Assembly: GCF_000518645.1 (NCBI RefSeq)
Contig: NZ_KI912466.1
Span: 609,093-673,092, forward strand
Reading direction: 5' to 3'
DNA: 64,000 bases
Source of the DNA: Curvibacter gracilis ATCC BAA-807
Lineage (GTDB): Bacteria > Pseudomonadota > Gammaproteobacteria > Burkholderiales > Burkholderiaceae_C
In this document: positions 35,392-45,854 of the stretch, in pieces
Numbering within the stretch: position 1 is the first letter of the stretch
Layout of the letters: each line of letters starts with the position of its first letter
The notes under the pieces: generated by a model
The model's input: only the letters and a program-made list of their open reading frames with translations
Databases searched by the model: none
What the model was told of the DNA's origin: nothing
Made by a program: the position numbers and the translations under genes

Positions 35392-36330
35392 TCAGTAGCC
35401 GCGCTCGGGGTTGACCACGCCGGCGATGGCGTCCAGCGGGGCGCCGGCCTGCAGTGCCCGGATCTTGCCGGCGATCTGGGCAATGCTTTCTTCACGCAGG
35501 GTGCGGGCCGAGGTGTGCGGTGTGACCGTGATCTGCGGGTGCTGCCAGAACGCATGGCCGGCGGGCAGCGGCTCGGTGCGGAACACGTCCAGGGTGGCGC
35601 CGGCCACCTGGCCACGGGCCAGGGCGTCCAGCAGATCGGCCTCGACCAGGTGGGCGCCCCGCGCCACGTTGATCACATAAGCGCCGGGAGCCAGGGCCGC
35701 CAGGGTGTTGCGGTCGATGATGTTTTCGGTCTCGGGGGTGAGGGGCAGCAGGCAGACCAGCACCCGGGTGCCACGCAGAAAGGCCTGGAAGCCCTCGCCG
35801 CCCACCGGCCCCGAGAAGCACTCGATGCCCTCGACCTGTTTGGCGCTGCGGCTGTAGCCACGCACCGGGAACTCGAACAGGCGCAAGGCCTGGGCCACCC
35901 GCTGGCCCAGCACACCCAGGCCCATCACGCCCACGCTGAAGTCGCTGCGCAGGCGGGGCTTGCGGTACGACCACTTGCCCAGGGCCACGTCGGCCTCATA
36001 GCCATCGAGCTCGCGGAAATGCCGGATCACGGCATGGGCCACGAACTCGGCCATCTGCACCGACATGCCGGCGTCATCCAGGCGCACCACGGGCACCCCG
36101 GCGGGCAGGCGGCTTTTCATCAGGGCATCGACGCCCGCGCCGATGTTGAAGATCGCGCGCAGGCCGGCCTGCTGATCCAGAAAGGCCTGGGGGGGTGCCC
36201 AGACCACGGCGTAGTCGGCCTGGGGGTCGCCGGGCTGCCAGTTCGTGATGCGGGCGTCGGGGAAAGCGGCCTGAAGGCCGGCTTTCCAGGGCTCAGGCTT
36301 GGTGTCGGTAAGGCAGAGTGTGATGTTCAT
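35392..36330 (-). CDS. ghrA: GhrA-type glyoxylate/hydroxypyruvate reductase
   Basis: The 312-residue 2-hydroxyacid dehydrogenase has VGVMGLGVLGQRVAQAL (NAD(P) loop), a VYSRS-like second strand, VCLLPLTPET, NVARGAHLVEADLLDAL and TPHTSARTLREESIAQ with the active-site His. The early NIGAGVDAL motif and overall length match GhrA. It reduces glyoxylate or hydroxypyruvate. Sitting 33 bases upstream of HMG-CoA lyase in the same direction, it is likely co-transcribed, though not a leucine step. Confidence 0.9.
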   Translation of the reverse strand: MNITLCLTDTKPEPWKAGLQAAFPDARITNWQPGDPQADYAVVWAPPQAFLDQQAGLRAIFNIGAGVDALMKSRLPAGVPVVRLDDAGMSVQMAEFVAHAVIRHFRELDGYEADVALGKWSYRKPRLRSDFSVGVMGLGVLGQRVAQALRLFEFPVRGYSRSAKQVEGIECFSGPVGGEGFQAFLRGTRVLVCLLPLTPETENIIDRNTLAALAPGAYVINVARGAHLVEADLLDALARGQVAGATLDVFRTEPLPAGHAFWQHPQITVTPHTSARTLREESIAQIAGKIRALQAGAPLDAIAGVVNPERGY

Positions 36331-36378
36331 GGCGCCGCAGTCTGCCATCAAGTGCCCGTTTCTGCAGTCGCAGGCCGG

Positions 36379-38376
36379 TCAGGCCGCGACCTCCAGGCGC
36401 AGCAACTCGGCACCATCGCTGACCTGGTCGCCCGGGGCATAGAGCAGCTCCAGCACCGTGCCGTCGGCGGGCGCGGCAATGGTGTGCTCCATCTTCATGG
36501 CTTCCATCACGGCCAGAGGCTGGCCCTTGCGCACCGCATCGCCCGCCTTGACCGCAAACGACACCACCTTGCCCGGCATGGGCGCCGTGAGGCGCCCGCC
36601 CTCGCCCTGGCTGTCGCCCGCATGGGCCAGCAGGTCGATGACGGTGATCTGCGAGGCTCCGGCGGGCGCGAACACATGGGCCACCTCGCCCTGCACATCG
36701 ACCTGCACGCCCAGGCGCTGGCCTTGAAACTCAAGCAACAGGCCCGAATCGGCGTGGCGCCAGTTCAAGGGGCCGGCGACCTCGCCGATGGCCAGTTGCA
36801 GCTGACCGTCGTGGCCGTAGGTGAGGCGCGCCTCACAGCGCTCGCCATGGAACTCGAAGGCAAAGCGGCGCACGTTCTCGCCGTGCGAGCGCCAGCCGTC
36901 GCGGCGGCTGAAGGGGTCGGCACCGGCCAGGGCTTGCTCGGACGCCAGGGTCTGGGCCACCACGGCGGCCGCCACCAGGGGCAGGCCCAGCACCTCTTGC
37001 TGGAACAACACGGCCTGCTCGCGCTGGATCAAGGCCGTGTCGAGCTGGGCCCCGGCAAACGAGGGGCTGCGCACCACATGGCGCAAGAACTGCACATTCG
37101 TGGCCAGGCCCACGATGTGGGTCTGGGCCAGGGCGGTATCGAGCCGCGCCAGCGCCTCTTCGCGGGTGGCCCCGTGCACGATGAGCTTGGCCACCATGGA
37201 GTCGTAGAACGGGCTGATGGCATCGCCTTGCCGCACACCATCGTCGATGCGCACCGTGCCGCGCTCGAAGCTGGTGCTGGCGGGTTTGCGGTAGATGTCC
37301 AGGCGGCCGGTGGCAGGCAGGAACTGCTTGTCGGGGGTCTCGGCACAGATGCGGGCCTCGATCGCATGCCCCTGGATGCGCAGGTCGGCCTGCTGCAGGG
37401 GCAGCGGCTCGCCGCTGGCCACGCGCAGTTGCCACTCGACCAGATCGAGGCCGGTGATGGCCTCGGTGACCGGGTGCTCCACCTGCAGGCGGGTGTTCAT
37501 CTCCATGAAGAAGAAGTTCATGCTGCCGTCGGCGCGCTGCTCGACGATGAATTCGACCGTGCCGGCGCCCACGTACTGCACAGCCTTGGCGGCCGCCACC
37601 GCAGCGGCCCCCATCTGCTGACGCATGATCTCGCTCAGGCCCGGGGCCGGGGCTTCTTCGAGCACCTTCTGGTGGCGGCGCTGCACCGAGCAATCACGCT
37701 CGAACAGGTAGACGCACTGGCCGTGGGTGTCACCAAAGACCTGGATCTCGATGTGGCGCGGGCGCTGCACGTATTTCTCGATCAGCACGGCGTCGTCACC
37801 AAAGCTGTTGATGGCCTCGCGCTGGCACGAGGCCAGGGCCGCCGCAAAGTCTTCGGCCCGGTCGACCGCCCGCATGCCCTTGCCGCCGCCGCCGGCACTG
37901 GCCTTGATCAGCACCGGGTAGCCGATGCGGTCGGCCTCGCGCTGCAGCAGCTCGGGGTTCTGGTCGGCACCGTGGTAGCCGGGCACCAGGGGCACGCCCG
38001 CCTTCTCCATCAGTTGCTTGGATTCGGCCTTGAGGCCCATGGCCTTGATGGCCGAGGCCGGCGGGCCGATGAAGACCAGGCCGGCGGCCGCGCAGGCCTG
38101 GGCAAAGTCTTCGTTCTCGCTGAGAAAGCCATAGCCCGGGTGGATGGCCTCGGCCCCGGTGGACTTGGCGGCTTCCAGGATGCGCTCCCAGCGCAGGTAG
38201 CTGTCCTTGGGGGCGCTGCCGCCCACATGCACCGCCTCGTCACAGGCGGCCACATGCTTGGCCTGGGCATCGGCATCCGAGTAGACCGCCACGGTCTTGA
38301 TGCCCATGCGGCGGGCTGTCGAGGCGACCCGGCAGGCTATTTCGCCGCGATTGGCAATCAGGATTTTTTTAAACAT
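36379..38376 (-). CDS. liuD: Methylcrotonyl-CoA carboxylase, biotin-containing alpha subunit
   Basis: The 665-residue protein holds a biotin carboxylase domain (MFKKILIANRGEIACRV, GGGGKGMR ATP-grasp loop near 162, EMNTRLQVEHPVTE near 285). A linker/BT domain follows, then a C-terminal biotinyl domain with EAMKMEH (biotin on the second-listed Lys). With LiuB it carboxylates 3-methylcrotonyl-CoA in leucine breakdown; the nearby liuB, liuC and HMG-CoA lyase genes make this substrate more likely than propionyl-CoA. GAGGAC precedes the ATG at 38376. A short relic of the same 5' end lies just upstream. Confidence 0.95.
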   Translation of the reverse strand: MFKKILIANRGEIACRVASTARRMGIKTVAVYSDADAQAKHVAACDEAVHVGGSAPKDSYLRWERILEAAKSTGAEAIHPGYGFLSENEDFAQACAAAGLVFIGPPASAIKAMGLKAESKQLMEKAGVPLVPGYHGADQNPELLQREADRIGYPVLIKASAGGGGKGMRAVDRAEDFAAALASCQREAINSFGDDAVLIEKYVQRPRHIEIQVFGDTHGQCVYLFERDCSVQRRHQKVLEEAPAPGLSEIMRQQMGAAAVAAAKAVQYVGAGTVEFIVEQRADGSMNFFFMEMNTRLQVEHPVTEAITGLDLVEWQLRVASGEPLPLQQADLRIQGHAIEARICAETPDKQFLPATGRLDIYRKPASTSFERGTVRIDDGVRQGDAISPFYDSMVAKLIVHGATREEALARLDTALAQTHIVGLATNVQFLRHVVRSPSFAGAQLDTALIQREQAVLFQQEVLGLPLVAAAVVAQTLASEQALAGADPFSRRDGWRSHGENVRRFAFEFHGERCEARLTYGHDGQLQLAIGEVAGPLNWRHADSGLLLEFQGQRLGVQVDVQGEVAHVFAPAGASQITVIDLLAHAGDSQGEGGRLTAPMPGKVVSFAVKAGDAVRKGQPLAVMEAMKMEHTIAAPADGTVLELLYAPGDQVSDGAELLRLEVAA

Positions 38377-38390
38377 GGTGTCCTCGCGTC

Positions 38391-38492
38391 TCAATACCCT
38401 GCACACGCTGCGCGTGTCAGGCAATTTGGCTTCGCCGCTGCGCCGCGTTGCGGCTTGTCCCCACGGTTGGCAATCAGAATTTTCTTGAACAT
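38391..38492 (-). pseudogene. 33-codon duplicate of the liuD 5' end (relic or upstream ORF)
   Basis: The frame starts with GGAGAC-like upstream bases and ATG 38492, and encodes MFKKILIANRG, identical to the first 11 residues of LiuD, then diverges (DKPQRGAAA...) and stops 14 bases before the liuD ATG. The 11 shared codons differ only at synonymous positions (six or so), so the copy is not a recent exact duplication. It may be a recombination scar from another biotin carboxylase gene, or an upstream ORF affecting liuD translation. Confidence 0.65.
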
Positions 38493-38508
38493 ACGGTGGT
38501 CTCCAAAA

Positions 38509-39705
38509 TCACGGTGCCCAGACGACCTGGTCGTCCACGGCGTACAGCTTGCAGGCTTGGCCTTTTCGGGCCTGGCAGAAGCCCAGGGCGCGGCCCACGG
38601 CCCAGTCGCCGGTGGCCCAGCCCACGTTGCCCGAGGGGCCGATGGCGAAAGCGCGGGGTGCCGGGGCGGCGAGGAATTTGCGGTAGAAGCCTTCGCGGGC
38701 GCTCTCGCTGATGGGCACCTCGTTGACGGCATCGATGCGACGCTGGCCCTGGGCGGGTGGCACGGTGGGCACACCGGGCCGGGTGAATCCCAGCCGGGCC
38801 AGGTAGGCCTCCACCAGGGGCACCCAATGGTCCATGTCGGCATTCATGCCGTTGTGGCCGTCCTTGCCCGACGCGGGCAAGGTGTGGAATTCAGCCAGGC
38901 CGCCACCCGCCGTCCAGGCCTGTTGCCAGCGGCGGGGGTTGTCCTCGCCCCAGTACAGGTCGTTGGCCCAATACAGCCACAGCATGGGCACCCGGGCCTC
39001 TTTGGCCTGGGCCTCCCAGGCCTTGGCGAGCACCGCCGGGCCGCAAGGGTTGCCTGCACGGCGCTCGGGATCGCCACCGGTCCCCCCGGAGAAGTTGATG
39101 CCCCCCACCAGCCCGGCGGGGTGGCGCGCGACCGTGGCGACGGCGGTCAACCCGCCGACGGACTGCCCCATGACCAGCCAGCGCGAGGTGTCGATGTCGG
39201 GTTGACTTTGGGCGTAGGCCAGGGTGGCCAGCACCTGGTCCGAGGCGGCCTTGGCCATGGGCTCGATGCGCATGGCATTGCAGGCGCCGCTGTCTTCGGG
39301 GTCGAAGTCACCGTAGGTTTCCCAGTAACCCAGGCGGGTGGGCAGCATCACGGCAAAGCCTTTGGCGACCAGGTAGCGCGCCATGTGCTCATAGCGCTGG
39401 CGCCCCTGTTGGGCACGCTTGTCCCGGGTGGGCCGGCCGTGGTTGAGGATCACCAGCGGGTGCGGCCCGGCCCCGGCGGGACGGAACACCGTGATGGGGA
39501 TCTGGCGCGTTTCCTGGCGCCCATACAGATCGCTCACCGTGACGGGGATGTGCTGGATCTCTTCGCGCAGATCGGCCGCGAGCACAGGCTCGGCGGGCGG
39601 TGTTGCGGCTGGGTTCTGCGCCCCCGCCTGGCCCAGCGGGCCCAGGGCGAGCACGAGCAAGCCGGCCAGGCCCAGGAGACGTGAACGTGTCGACAGGCTG
39701 CGCAT
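38509..39705 (-). CDS. Secreted alpha/beta hydrolase (serine hydrolase)
   Basis: The 398-residue protein has a signal peptide (LLGLAGLLVLALGPLGQAGAQ). The hydrolase core carries PLVILNHGRP (oxyanion region), the nucleophile elbow VMGQSVGGL near 197, and a later DGHNG His candidate. A typical acyl or ester hydrolase of the dienelactone-hydrolase/prolyl-oligopeptidase type is likely; substrate unknown. It is inserted between liuD and liuC in the same direction, 3 bases after the liuC stop, so it is co-transcribed with leucine catabolism. Confidence 0.82.
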   Translation of the reverse strand: MRSLSTRSRLLGLAGLLVLALGPLGQAGAQNPAATPPAEPVLAADLREEIQHIPVTVSDLYGRQETRQIPITVFRPAGAGPHPLVILNHGRPTRDKRAQQGRQRYEHMARYLVAKGFAVMLPTRLGYWETYGDFDPEDSGACNAMRIEPMAKAASDQVLATLAYAQSQPDIDTSRWLVMGQSVGGLTAVATVARHPAGLVGGINFSGGTGGDPERRAGNPCGPAVLAKAWEAQAKEARVPMLWLYWANDLYWGEDNPRRWQQAWTAGGGLAEFHTLPASGKDGHNGMNADMDHWVPLVEAYLARLGFTRPGVPTVPPAQGQRRIDAVNEVPISESAREGFYRKFLAAPAPRAFAIGPSGNVGWATGDWAVGRALGFCQARKGQACKLYAVDDQVVWAP

Positions 39706-39708
39706 GGC

Positions 39709-40497
39709 TCAACCCTGCAGCCAGTTCGGCTTGCGCTTTTGCAGAAAGGACTGGATGCCCTCACGCCCTTCGGGGCTGACGCGCACATCGGCGATGCGCT
39801 CGACGGTGGAGGCGATCAGGGCCGCATCGATGTCTTGCCCGGCCACGTCCTGCACCAGGCGCTTGCTCAGGCGCACGGCCTCGGGGCCGGCGGCCAGCAG
39901 GGCTGCCGTGACGGCGTCCACCCGGGCGTCCAGGGCCTCGGCGGCCACCACCTCGTGGACGAAGCCGATGCGCAGCGCTTCAGCGGCGTTGAAGCGCTCG
40001 GCCGTCAGAAAGTAACGGTGGGCCGCGCGCGCGCCCATGGCCCGGATCACATAGGGGCTGATGGTGGCGGGGATCAGGCCCAGCTTGACCTCGCTGAGGC
40101 AGTAGTGCGCCGTGTCGACGCTGATGGCCACATCACAGGCCGCCACCAGGCCGGTGCCGCCGGCATAGACATCGCCCTGCACGCGGGCCACGGTGGGCTT
40201 GGGGCAGGCGTAGACCACGCGCAGCATCTCGGCCAGTTGCCCGGCATCGGCCAGGTTCTGCTCGCGGCTGTAGTCGGCCATGCTGCGCATCCAGTGGAGA
40301 TCGGCGCCAGCACAGAAGGCCGGGCCCAGGCCGGCCAGCACGATGGCCCGCACCTCGGGGTGTTGCCCCAGATCGCGGAAGGCCTGGGTGAGTTCGGCGA
40401 TCACGGTTTCGTTGAAGGCGTTGCGCACTTCAGGGCGGTTCAGGGTGACACGGGCCACGGGGCCGGTGTCGACGGTGATGGTGCTCAACTCGGCCAT
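39709..40497 (-). CDS. liuC: Enoyl-CoA hydratase/isomerase family, probable methylglutaconyl-CoA hydratase
   Basis: The 262-residue crotonase has LNRPEVRNAFNETVI, the oxyanion-hole segment GPAFCAGADLHWMRSM (near 60-75), and GGTGLVAACDVAISVD followed by FCLSE-like YCLSEVKLGLIPATISPYV carrying the acid/base Glu. The DLHWMR motif is typical of methylglutaconyl-CoA hydratases. It makes HMG-CoA from 3-methylglutaconyl-CoA. Its Shine-Dalgarno (AGAGGA) and start lie inside the 3' end of vapC. Confidence 0.92.
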   Translation of the reverse strand: MAELSTITVDTGPVARVTLNRPEVRNAFNETVIAELTQAFRDLGQHPEVRAIVLAGLGPAFCAGADLHWMRSMADYSREQNLADAGQLAEMLRVVYACPKPTVARVQGDVYAGGTGLVAACDVAISVDTAHYCLSEVKLGLIPATISPYVIRAMGARAAHRYFLTAERFNAAEALRIGFVHEVVAAEALDARVDAVTAALLAAGPEAVRLSKRLVQDVAGQDIDAALIASTVERIADVRVSPEGREGIQSFLQKRKPNWLQG

Positions 40498-40886
40498 GTT
40501 TGAAGTCCTCTCAAGGTTTCGATCAGGTCAAAATCTGCGTCGCGGTGCAGCAGCTGATGGCCCTGGTGGATGCAGAAGCTGGCCAGCAGAATGTCGATGG
40601 GGCTGCGGATGGTGACGCCTTGTGCACGCAGCTCGCGGTACTCGCGGGCCGCCAGCAGAGCGGCTGATGAACCACCCAACTGGACCTGCGGCAGACTGCC
40701 CAGGTAGTGCTCGGCCAGGTCCAGCGCGCGGCCGGAGCGGAAACCACGCAGTACCTCGAACATCACCAGATCGGCCACCGCGATGTCACCGCGATTGCCT
40801 TGCAGCAATGCCCCCAATGCCGTGACAGCCCGGTTGCTGCGCCCCGCAAAGAAGTCGATCCAGACACTGGAATCCACCAGAATCAC
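40485..40886 (-). CDS. vapC: VapC-type PIN-domain toxin ribonuclease
   Basis: The 133-residue PIN domain shows the acidic set MILVDSSVWIDFF (Asp5), VMFEVLRGF (Glu near 43), IRSPIDILLA (Asp near 96) and HRDADFDL. VapC toxins cleave specific RNAs such as initiator tRNA. The start overlaps vapB (ATGA) and the 3' end overlaps the liuC start by 13 bases, so its last codons double as the liuC ribosome-binding site. This indicates a neat integration into the leucine operon. Confidence 0.93.
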   Translation of the reverse strand: MILVDSSVWIDFFAGRSNRAVTALGALLQGNRGDIAVADLVMFEVLRGFRSGRALDLAEHYLGSLPQVQLGGSSAALLAAREYRELRAQGVTIRSPIDILLASFCIHQGHQLLHRDADFDLIETLRGLQTWPS

Positions 40887-41185
40887 GGGCGCCGCCTTTT
40901 GGCTGGACGAGCCACTGCAGATTCCGCCTTGTAGCCAGGGGCAGGCTCTTGCGCCAGCGCCATGGCGGCGTCTTGCTGGCTGGCCGTCTGGGCTTGAACC
41001 TCGGCCCAGCCCTCGTCGGAATCATCCCAGTTCAACTGGCCTCGCAGAGCCAGCAAGCCGTCGTAGATTTTTTTACGCGCCAGCAGTCGCAAACCAGCTT
41101 CGACGGCTTCTTTTTTGGTTTTGAACTGCCCGGCCTCCATGGCAAGGGCCAGCAGCTCGTCGTTGATGTCGATGTTGGTGCGCAC
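40883..41185 (-). CDS. vapB: VapB-type antitoxin
   Basis: The 100-residue protein begins with a ribbon-helix-helix-like region, MRTNIDINDELLALAMEAGQ, and AVEAGLRLLARKKI, typical of the VapB antitoxin family paired with PIN toxins. An Ala/Gln-rich tail with basic residues follows. The start is GTG at 41185 with GAGG upstream. A perfect inverted repeat 11 bases upstream is the probable autoregulatory operator. Confidence 0.9.
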   Translation of the reverse strand: MRTNIDINDELLALAMEAGQFKTKKEAVEAGLRLLARKKIYDGLLALRGQLNWDDSDEGWAEVQAQTASQQDAAMALAQEPAPGYKAESAVARPAKRRRP

Positions 41186-41196
41186 AGCAGACCTCG

Positions 41197-41228
41197 GATG
41201 TGTATAGATTTAGAAAAATATACACATC
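41197..41228. promoter_or_regulatory. vapBC operator: perfect 10-bp inverted repeat overlapping the liuB stop
   Basis: GATGTGTATA (41197-41206) and TATACACATC (41219-41228) flank a 12-base A/T-rich spacer. The site sits directly in front of vapB, is far more A/T-rich than its surroundings, and touches the liuB stop codon. Autorepression by VapB or VapBC is the family rule; here it may also slow transcription from liuB into liuC. Confidence 0.8.
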
Positions 41229-42831
41229 ACATGCGGAAGACGCCAAATCGAGTGTCTTCGATCGGCGCATTGCGGGCGGCCGACAGGCCCAGGGCCAGCA
41301 CGCGGCGGGTGTCGGCGGGGTCGATCACGCCGTCGTCCCACAGGCGGGCGGTGGCGTAGTAGGGGTGGCCCTGGTCTTCGTACTGTTGGCGGATCGGGGC
41401 CTTGAAGGCTTCTTCTTCGTCGGCGCTCCATTGGCCGCCCTTGGCCTCGATGCCGTCGCGCTTGACCGTGGCCAGCACGCTGGCCGCCTGCTCCCCCCCC
41501 ATGACGCTGATGCGGGCGTTGGGCCACATCCACAGAAAGCGCGGGCTGTAGGCGCGGCCGCACATGCCGTAGTTGCCGGCGCCGAAGCTGCCGCCGATGA
41601 TGATGGTGAACTTGGGCACGCTGGCCGTGGCCACGGCCGTGACCATCTTGGCGCCGTTGCGGGCAATGCCTTCGTTCTCGTACTTGCGCCCCACCATGAA
41701 GCCGGTGATGTTCTGCAAAAACACCAGCGGGATCTTACGCTGGCAGCACAGTTCGATGAAGTGGGCGCCCTTGAGGGCCGATTCGGAGAACAGGATGCCG
41801 TTGTTGGCAATGATGCCCACGGGCATGCCCTCGATGCGGGCAAAGCCGGTGACCAGGGTGGTGCCGAAGCGGGCCTTGAACTCGTCGAACTCGCTGTCGT
41901 CCACGATGCGGGCGATGATTTCGCGCACATCGAAAGGCTTGCGGGTGTCGGTGGGGATCACGCCGTACAGCTCGCTGGCCTCGAAACGCGGCGGCTTGGC
42001 CACGTCAGCGGGCACCGGGTCGGCCTTGCGGGCGTTCAGGTTCTTCACGGCCTGGCGCGCCAGCGCCAGCGCGTGCAGGTCGTTCTGGGCCAGGTGATCG
42101 GCCACGCCCGACAGGCGGGTGTGCACATCGCCACCGCCCAGGTCTTCGGCCGTGACCACCTCGCCGGTGGCCGCCTTCACCAGAGGCGGGCCGCCCAGGA
42201 AGATGGTGCCCTGGTTCTTGACGATGATGGTCTCGTCGCTCATGGCGGGCACGTAGGCGCCGCCGGCCGTGCAACTGCCCATCACCACCGCGATCTGCGA
42301 GATGCCCTGGGCGCTCATGTTGGCCTGGTTGAAGAAGATGCGGCCGAAGTGGTCGCGGTCGGGGAACACCTCGTCCTGGTTGGGCAGGTTGGCGCCGCCC
42401 GAATCGACCAGGTAGATGCAGGTGAGGTGGTTCTGTGCCGCGATCTCCTGCGCCCGCAGGTGCTTTTTCACCGTCATGGGGTAGTAGGTGCCCCCCTTGA
42501 CGGTGGCGTCGTTGCACACGATCAGGCAGTCCACCCCGTTGACGCGGCCGATACCGGTGATCACGCCGGCGCAAGGGGCCGCATCGCCATACATGGCATG
42601 GGCCGCGAGCGGGCTGAGTTCGAGAAAGGGCGTGCCGGGGTCCAGCAGCATCTGAACCCGCTCGCGCGGCAGCAGCTTGCCGCGGGCCGTGTGTTTGGCC
42701 CGGGCGGCCTCGCCGCCACCGGCCGCCGCCTTGGCGACCTGCACGGCCAGGTCGTCGACCACGGCGCGCATGGCGCTGGCATTGGCCTGGAACTCGGCCG
42801 AACGGGGGTTGAGTTTGCTTTCAAGAATCAT
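41227..42831 (-). CDS. liuB: Methylcrotonyl-CoA carboxylase beta subunit (carboxyltransferase)
   Basis: The 534-residue protein has the crotonase-like carboxyltransferase halves: [95 protein letters not shown] and [16 protein letters not shown]. These are characteristic of methylcrotonyl- rather than propionyl-CoA carboxylase. It partners LiuD. ATG 42831 lies 7 bases after the acyl-CoA synthetase stop; vapBC follows. Confidence 0.95.
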   Translation of the reverse strand: MILESKLNPRSAEFQANASAMRAVVDDLAVQVAKAAAGGGEAARAKHTARGKLLPRERVQMLLDPGTPFLELSPLAAHAMYGDAAPCAGVITGIGRVNGVDCLIVCNDATVKGGTYYPMTVKKHLRAQEIAAQNHLTCIYLVDSGGANLPNQDEVFPDRDHFGRIFFNQANMSAQGISQIAVVMGSCTAGGAYVPAMSDETIIVKNQGTIFLGGPPLVKAATGEVVTAEDLGGGDVHTRLSGVADHLAQNDLHALALARQAVKNLNARKADPVPADVAKPPRFEASELYGVIPTDTRKPFDVREIIARIVDDSEFDEFKARFGTTLVTGFARIEGMPVGIIANNGILFSESALKGAHFIELCCQRKIPLVFLQNITGFMVGRKYENEGIARNGAKMVTAVATASVPKFTIIIGGSFGAGNYGMCGRAYSPRFLWMWPNARISVMGGEQAASVLATVKRDGIEAKGGQWSADEEEAFKAPIRQQYEDQGHPYYATARLWDDGVIDPADTRRVLALGLSAARNAPIEDTRFGVFRM

Positions 42832-42838
42832 GGGGGCC

Positions 42839-44563
<1,725 letters not shown>

Positions 44564-44687
44564 GTGTTTGTCTCCTCTGACGGGGCGTCGCCCTCGGGGG
44601 GCATTGCTCCGCAGGATACGTCGGCCGCCCGAAATTGCCGAGGCCAAGAAGGTTGCAAATCACGCCACAGGCCGGCACACTTGTCGC

Positions 44688-45731
44688 ATGTCGCCCGAGC
44701 CCCGCCGCCCCCCTCTTCCAGCGCCCCAGCAAGCCGCCACACCGATGGCTTTTGTGAAGGCCATCCTGCAGGCCTACGAACGACGGGGACTGACGCCGGA
44801 CCAGGCCTTGAAGACGGCACAAATCACGCCAGAAGACACTCTGGATGCGCAAAAAAAGGTCACGGCCCTGCAGTTCGAGTTGCTGTCGGGCGCCGCCATG
44901 CAGGAGCTGGACGACGAGGCCCTGGGCTGGTTCGGGCGGCGCCTGCCCTGGGGCAGCTACGGCATGCTGGCCCGGGCCTCGATCAGCGCCCCCTCGCTGG
45001 GCGTGGCCCTGAAACGCTGGTGCCGGCACCATGGCCTGATTGCCGACGACATCACGCTGAGCCTGAATGTGCAGGGCCGACACAGCAGCATCACCATCAC
45101 CGAACACCGCGACCTGGGCGAACTGCGCGAGTTCTGCCTGGTATCAGTGCTGCGCAACATCCATGGCCTGGCCTGCTGGCTGATCGACTCACGCCTGCCG
45201 CTGCAGCAGGCTGCATTTCCCCTGCCGGCACCGGCCCATGCGGAGGTCTATCCGCTGTTGTTTCCGGGGCCGGTGGTGTTCGGGGCAGCGCAGGCCGGCA
45301 TCCACTTTGACGCACGCTACCTGGAGATGCCGCTGCGACGCGACGAGGCCGCACTCAAGCAGATGTTGCAACGCGCCCTGCCCTTGACCGTGCTGCAGTA
45401 CCGGCGCGACCGGTTGCTGGTGCAACGGGTGCGCCAGCTGCTGGCCCGCCAGCCGCAGGACACGCAAAGCGCCGAGGCCCTGGCGCATTGGCTGCACATC
45501 TCGCCGCGCACCCTGCACCGGCAGCTCAAGGACGAAGGCGCCACCTTGCAGGCCCTGAAGGACGAGGTGCGCCGCGAGCGCGCCACCGAACTGCTGCTGC
45601 GCACGGGCCGACCGATCAAGCAGGTGGCCGAAGCGGCGGGCTTTCGCAACGAGAAGAGCTTCATGCGGGCCTTTCGCGACTGGACGGGGCAGTCGCCCGC
45701 GGAGTTCCGGCGCCAGGCCGGCGCCGGCTGA
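44688..45731 (+). CDS. AraC family transcriptional regulator
   Basis: The 347-residue protein has an N-terminal ligand domain of the arabinose-binding (OruR/ArgR-like) type and a C-terminal double helix-turn-helix: LAHWLHISPRTLHRQLKDEGATLQ and IKQVAEAAGFRNEKSFMRAFRDWTGQSPAEFRR. It is divergent from the acyl-CoA synthetase across 124 bases, so it probably controls that gene and the liu genes behind it in response to an acyl or fatty-acid signal. Start 44688 is the first ATG giving the family N-terminus. Confidence 0.9.
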   Translation: MSPEPRRPPLPAPQQAATPMAFVKAILQAYERRGLTPDQALKTAQITPEDTLDAQKKVTALQFELLSGAAMQELDDEALGWFGRRLPWGSYGMLARASISAPSLGVALKRWCRHHGLIADDITLSLNVQGRHSSITITEHRDLGELREFCLVSVLRNIHGLACWLIDSRLPLQQAAFPLPAPAHAEVYPLLFPGPVVFGAAQAGIHFDARYLEMPLRRDEAALKQMLQRALPLTVLQYRRDRLLVQRVRQLLARQPQDTQSAEALAHWLHISPRTLHRQLKDEGATLQALKDEVRRERATELLLRTGRPIKQVAEAAGFRNEKSFMRAFRDWTGQSPAEFRRQAGAG

Positions 45732-45854
45732 AGCCTCAACGCCAGCCTGGCCGGATCACCGTGGCCGGATTTGCACCGGCCGTGGCACAGCCCGGCGGGC
45801 CGGTGCCGCTACGCTGTGGGCAGCGACCGCATCACCCCCTGGAGACAAGCCCCC

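Noticed and set aside
36379..38376. Propionyl-CoA carboxylase alpha subunit
   Set aside because: Motifs are shared, but the neighbouring carboxyltransferase, methylglutaconyl-CoA hydratase and HMG-CoA lyase point to methylcrotonyl-CoA carboxylase.
33964..39684. A 1,906-codon plus-strand open frame over ybaK-liuD-hydrolase
   Set aside because: It runs across five well-supported minus-strand genes and their gaps and has no recognisable motif; its length is an effect of composition.
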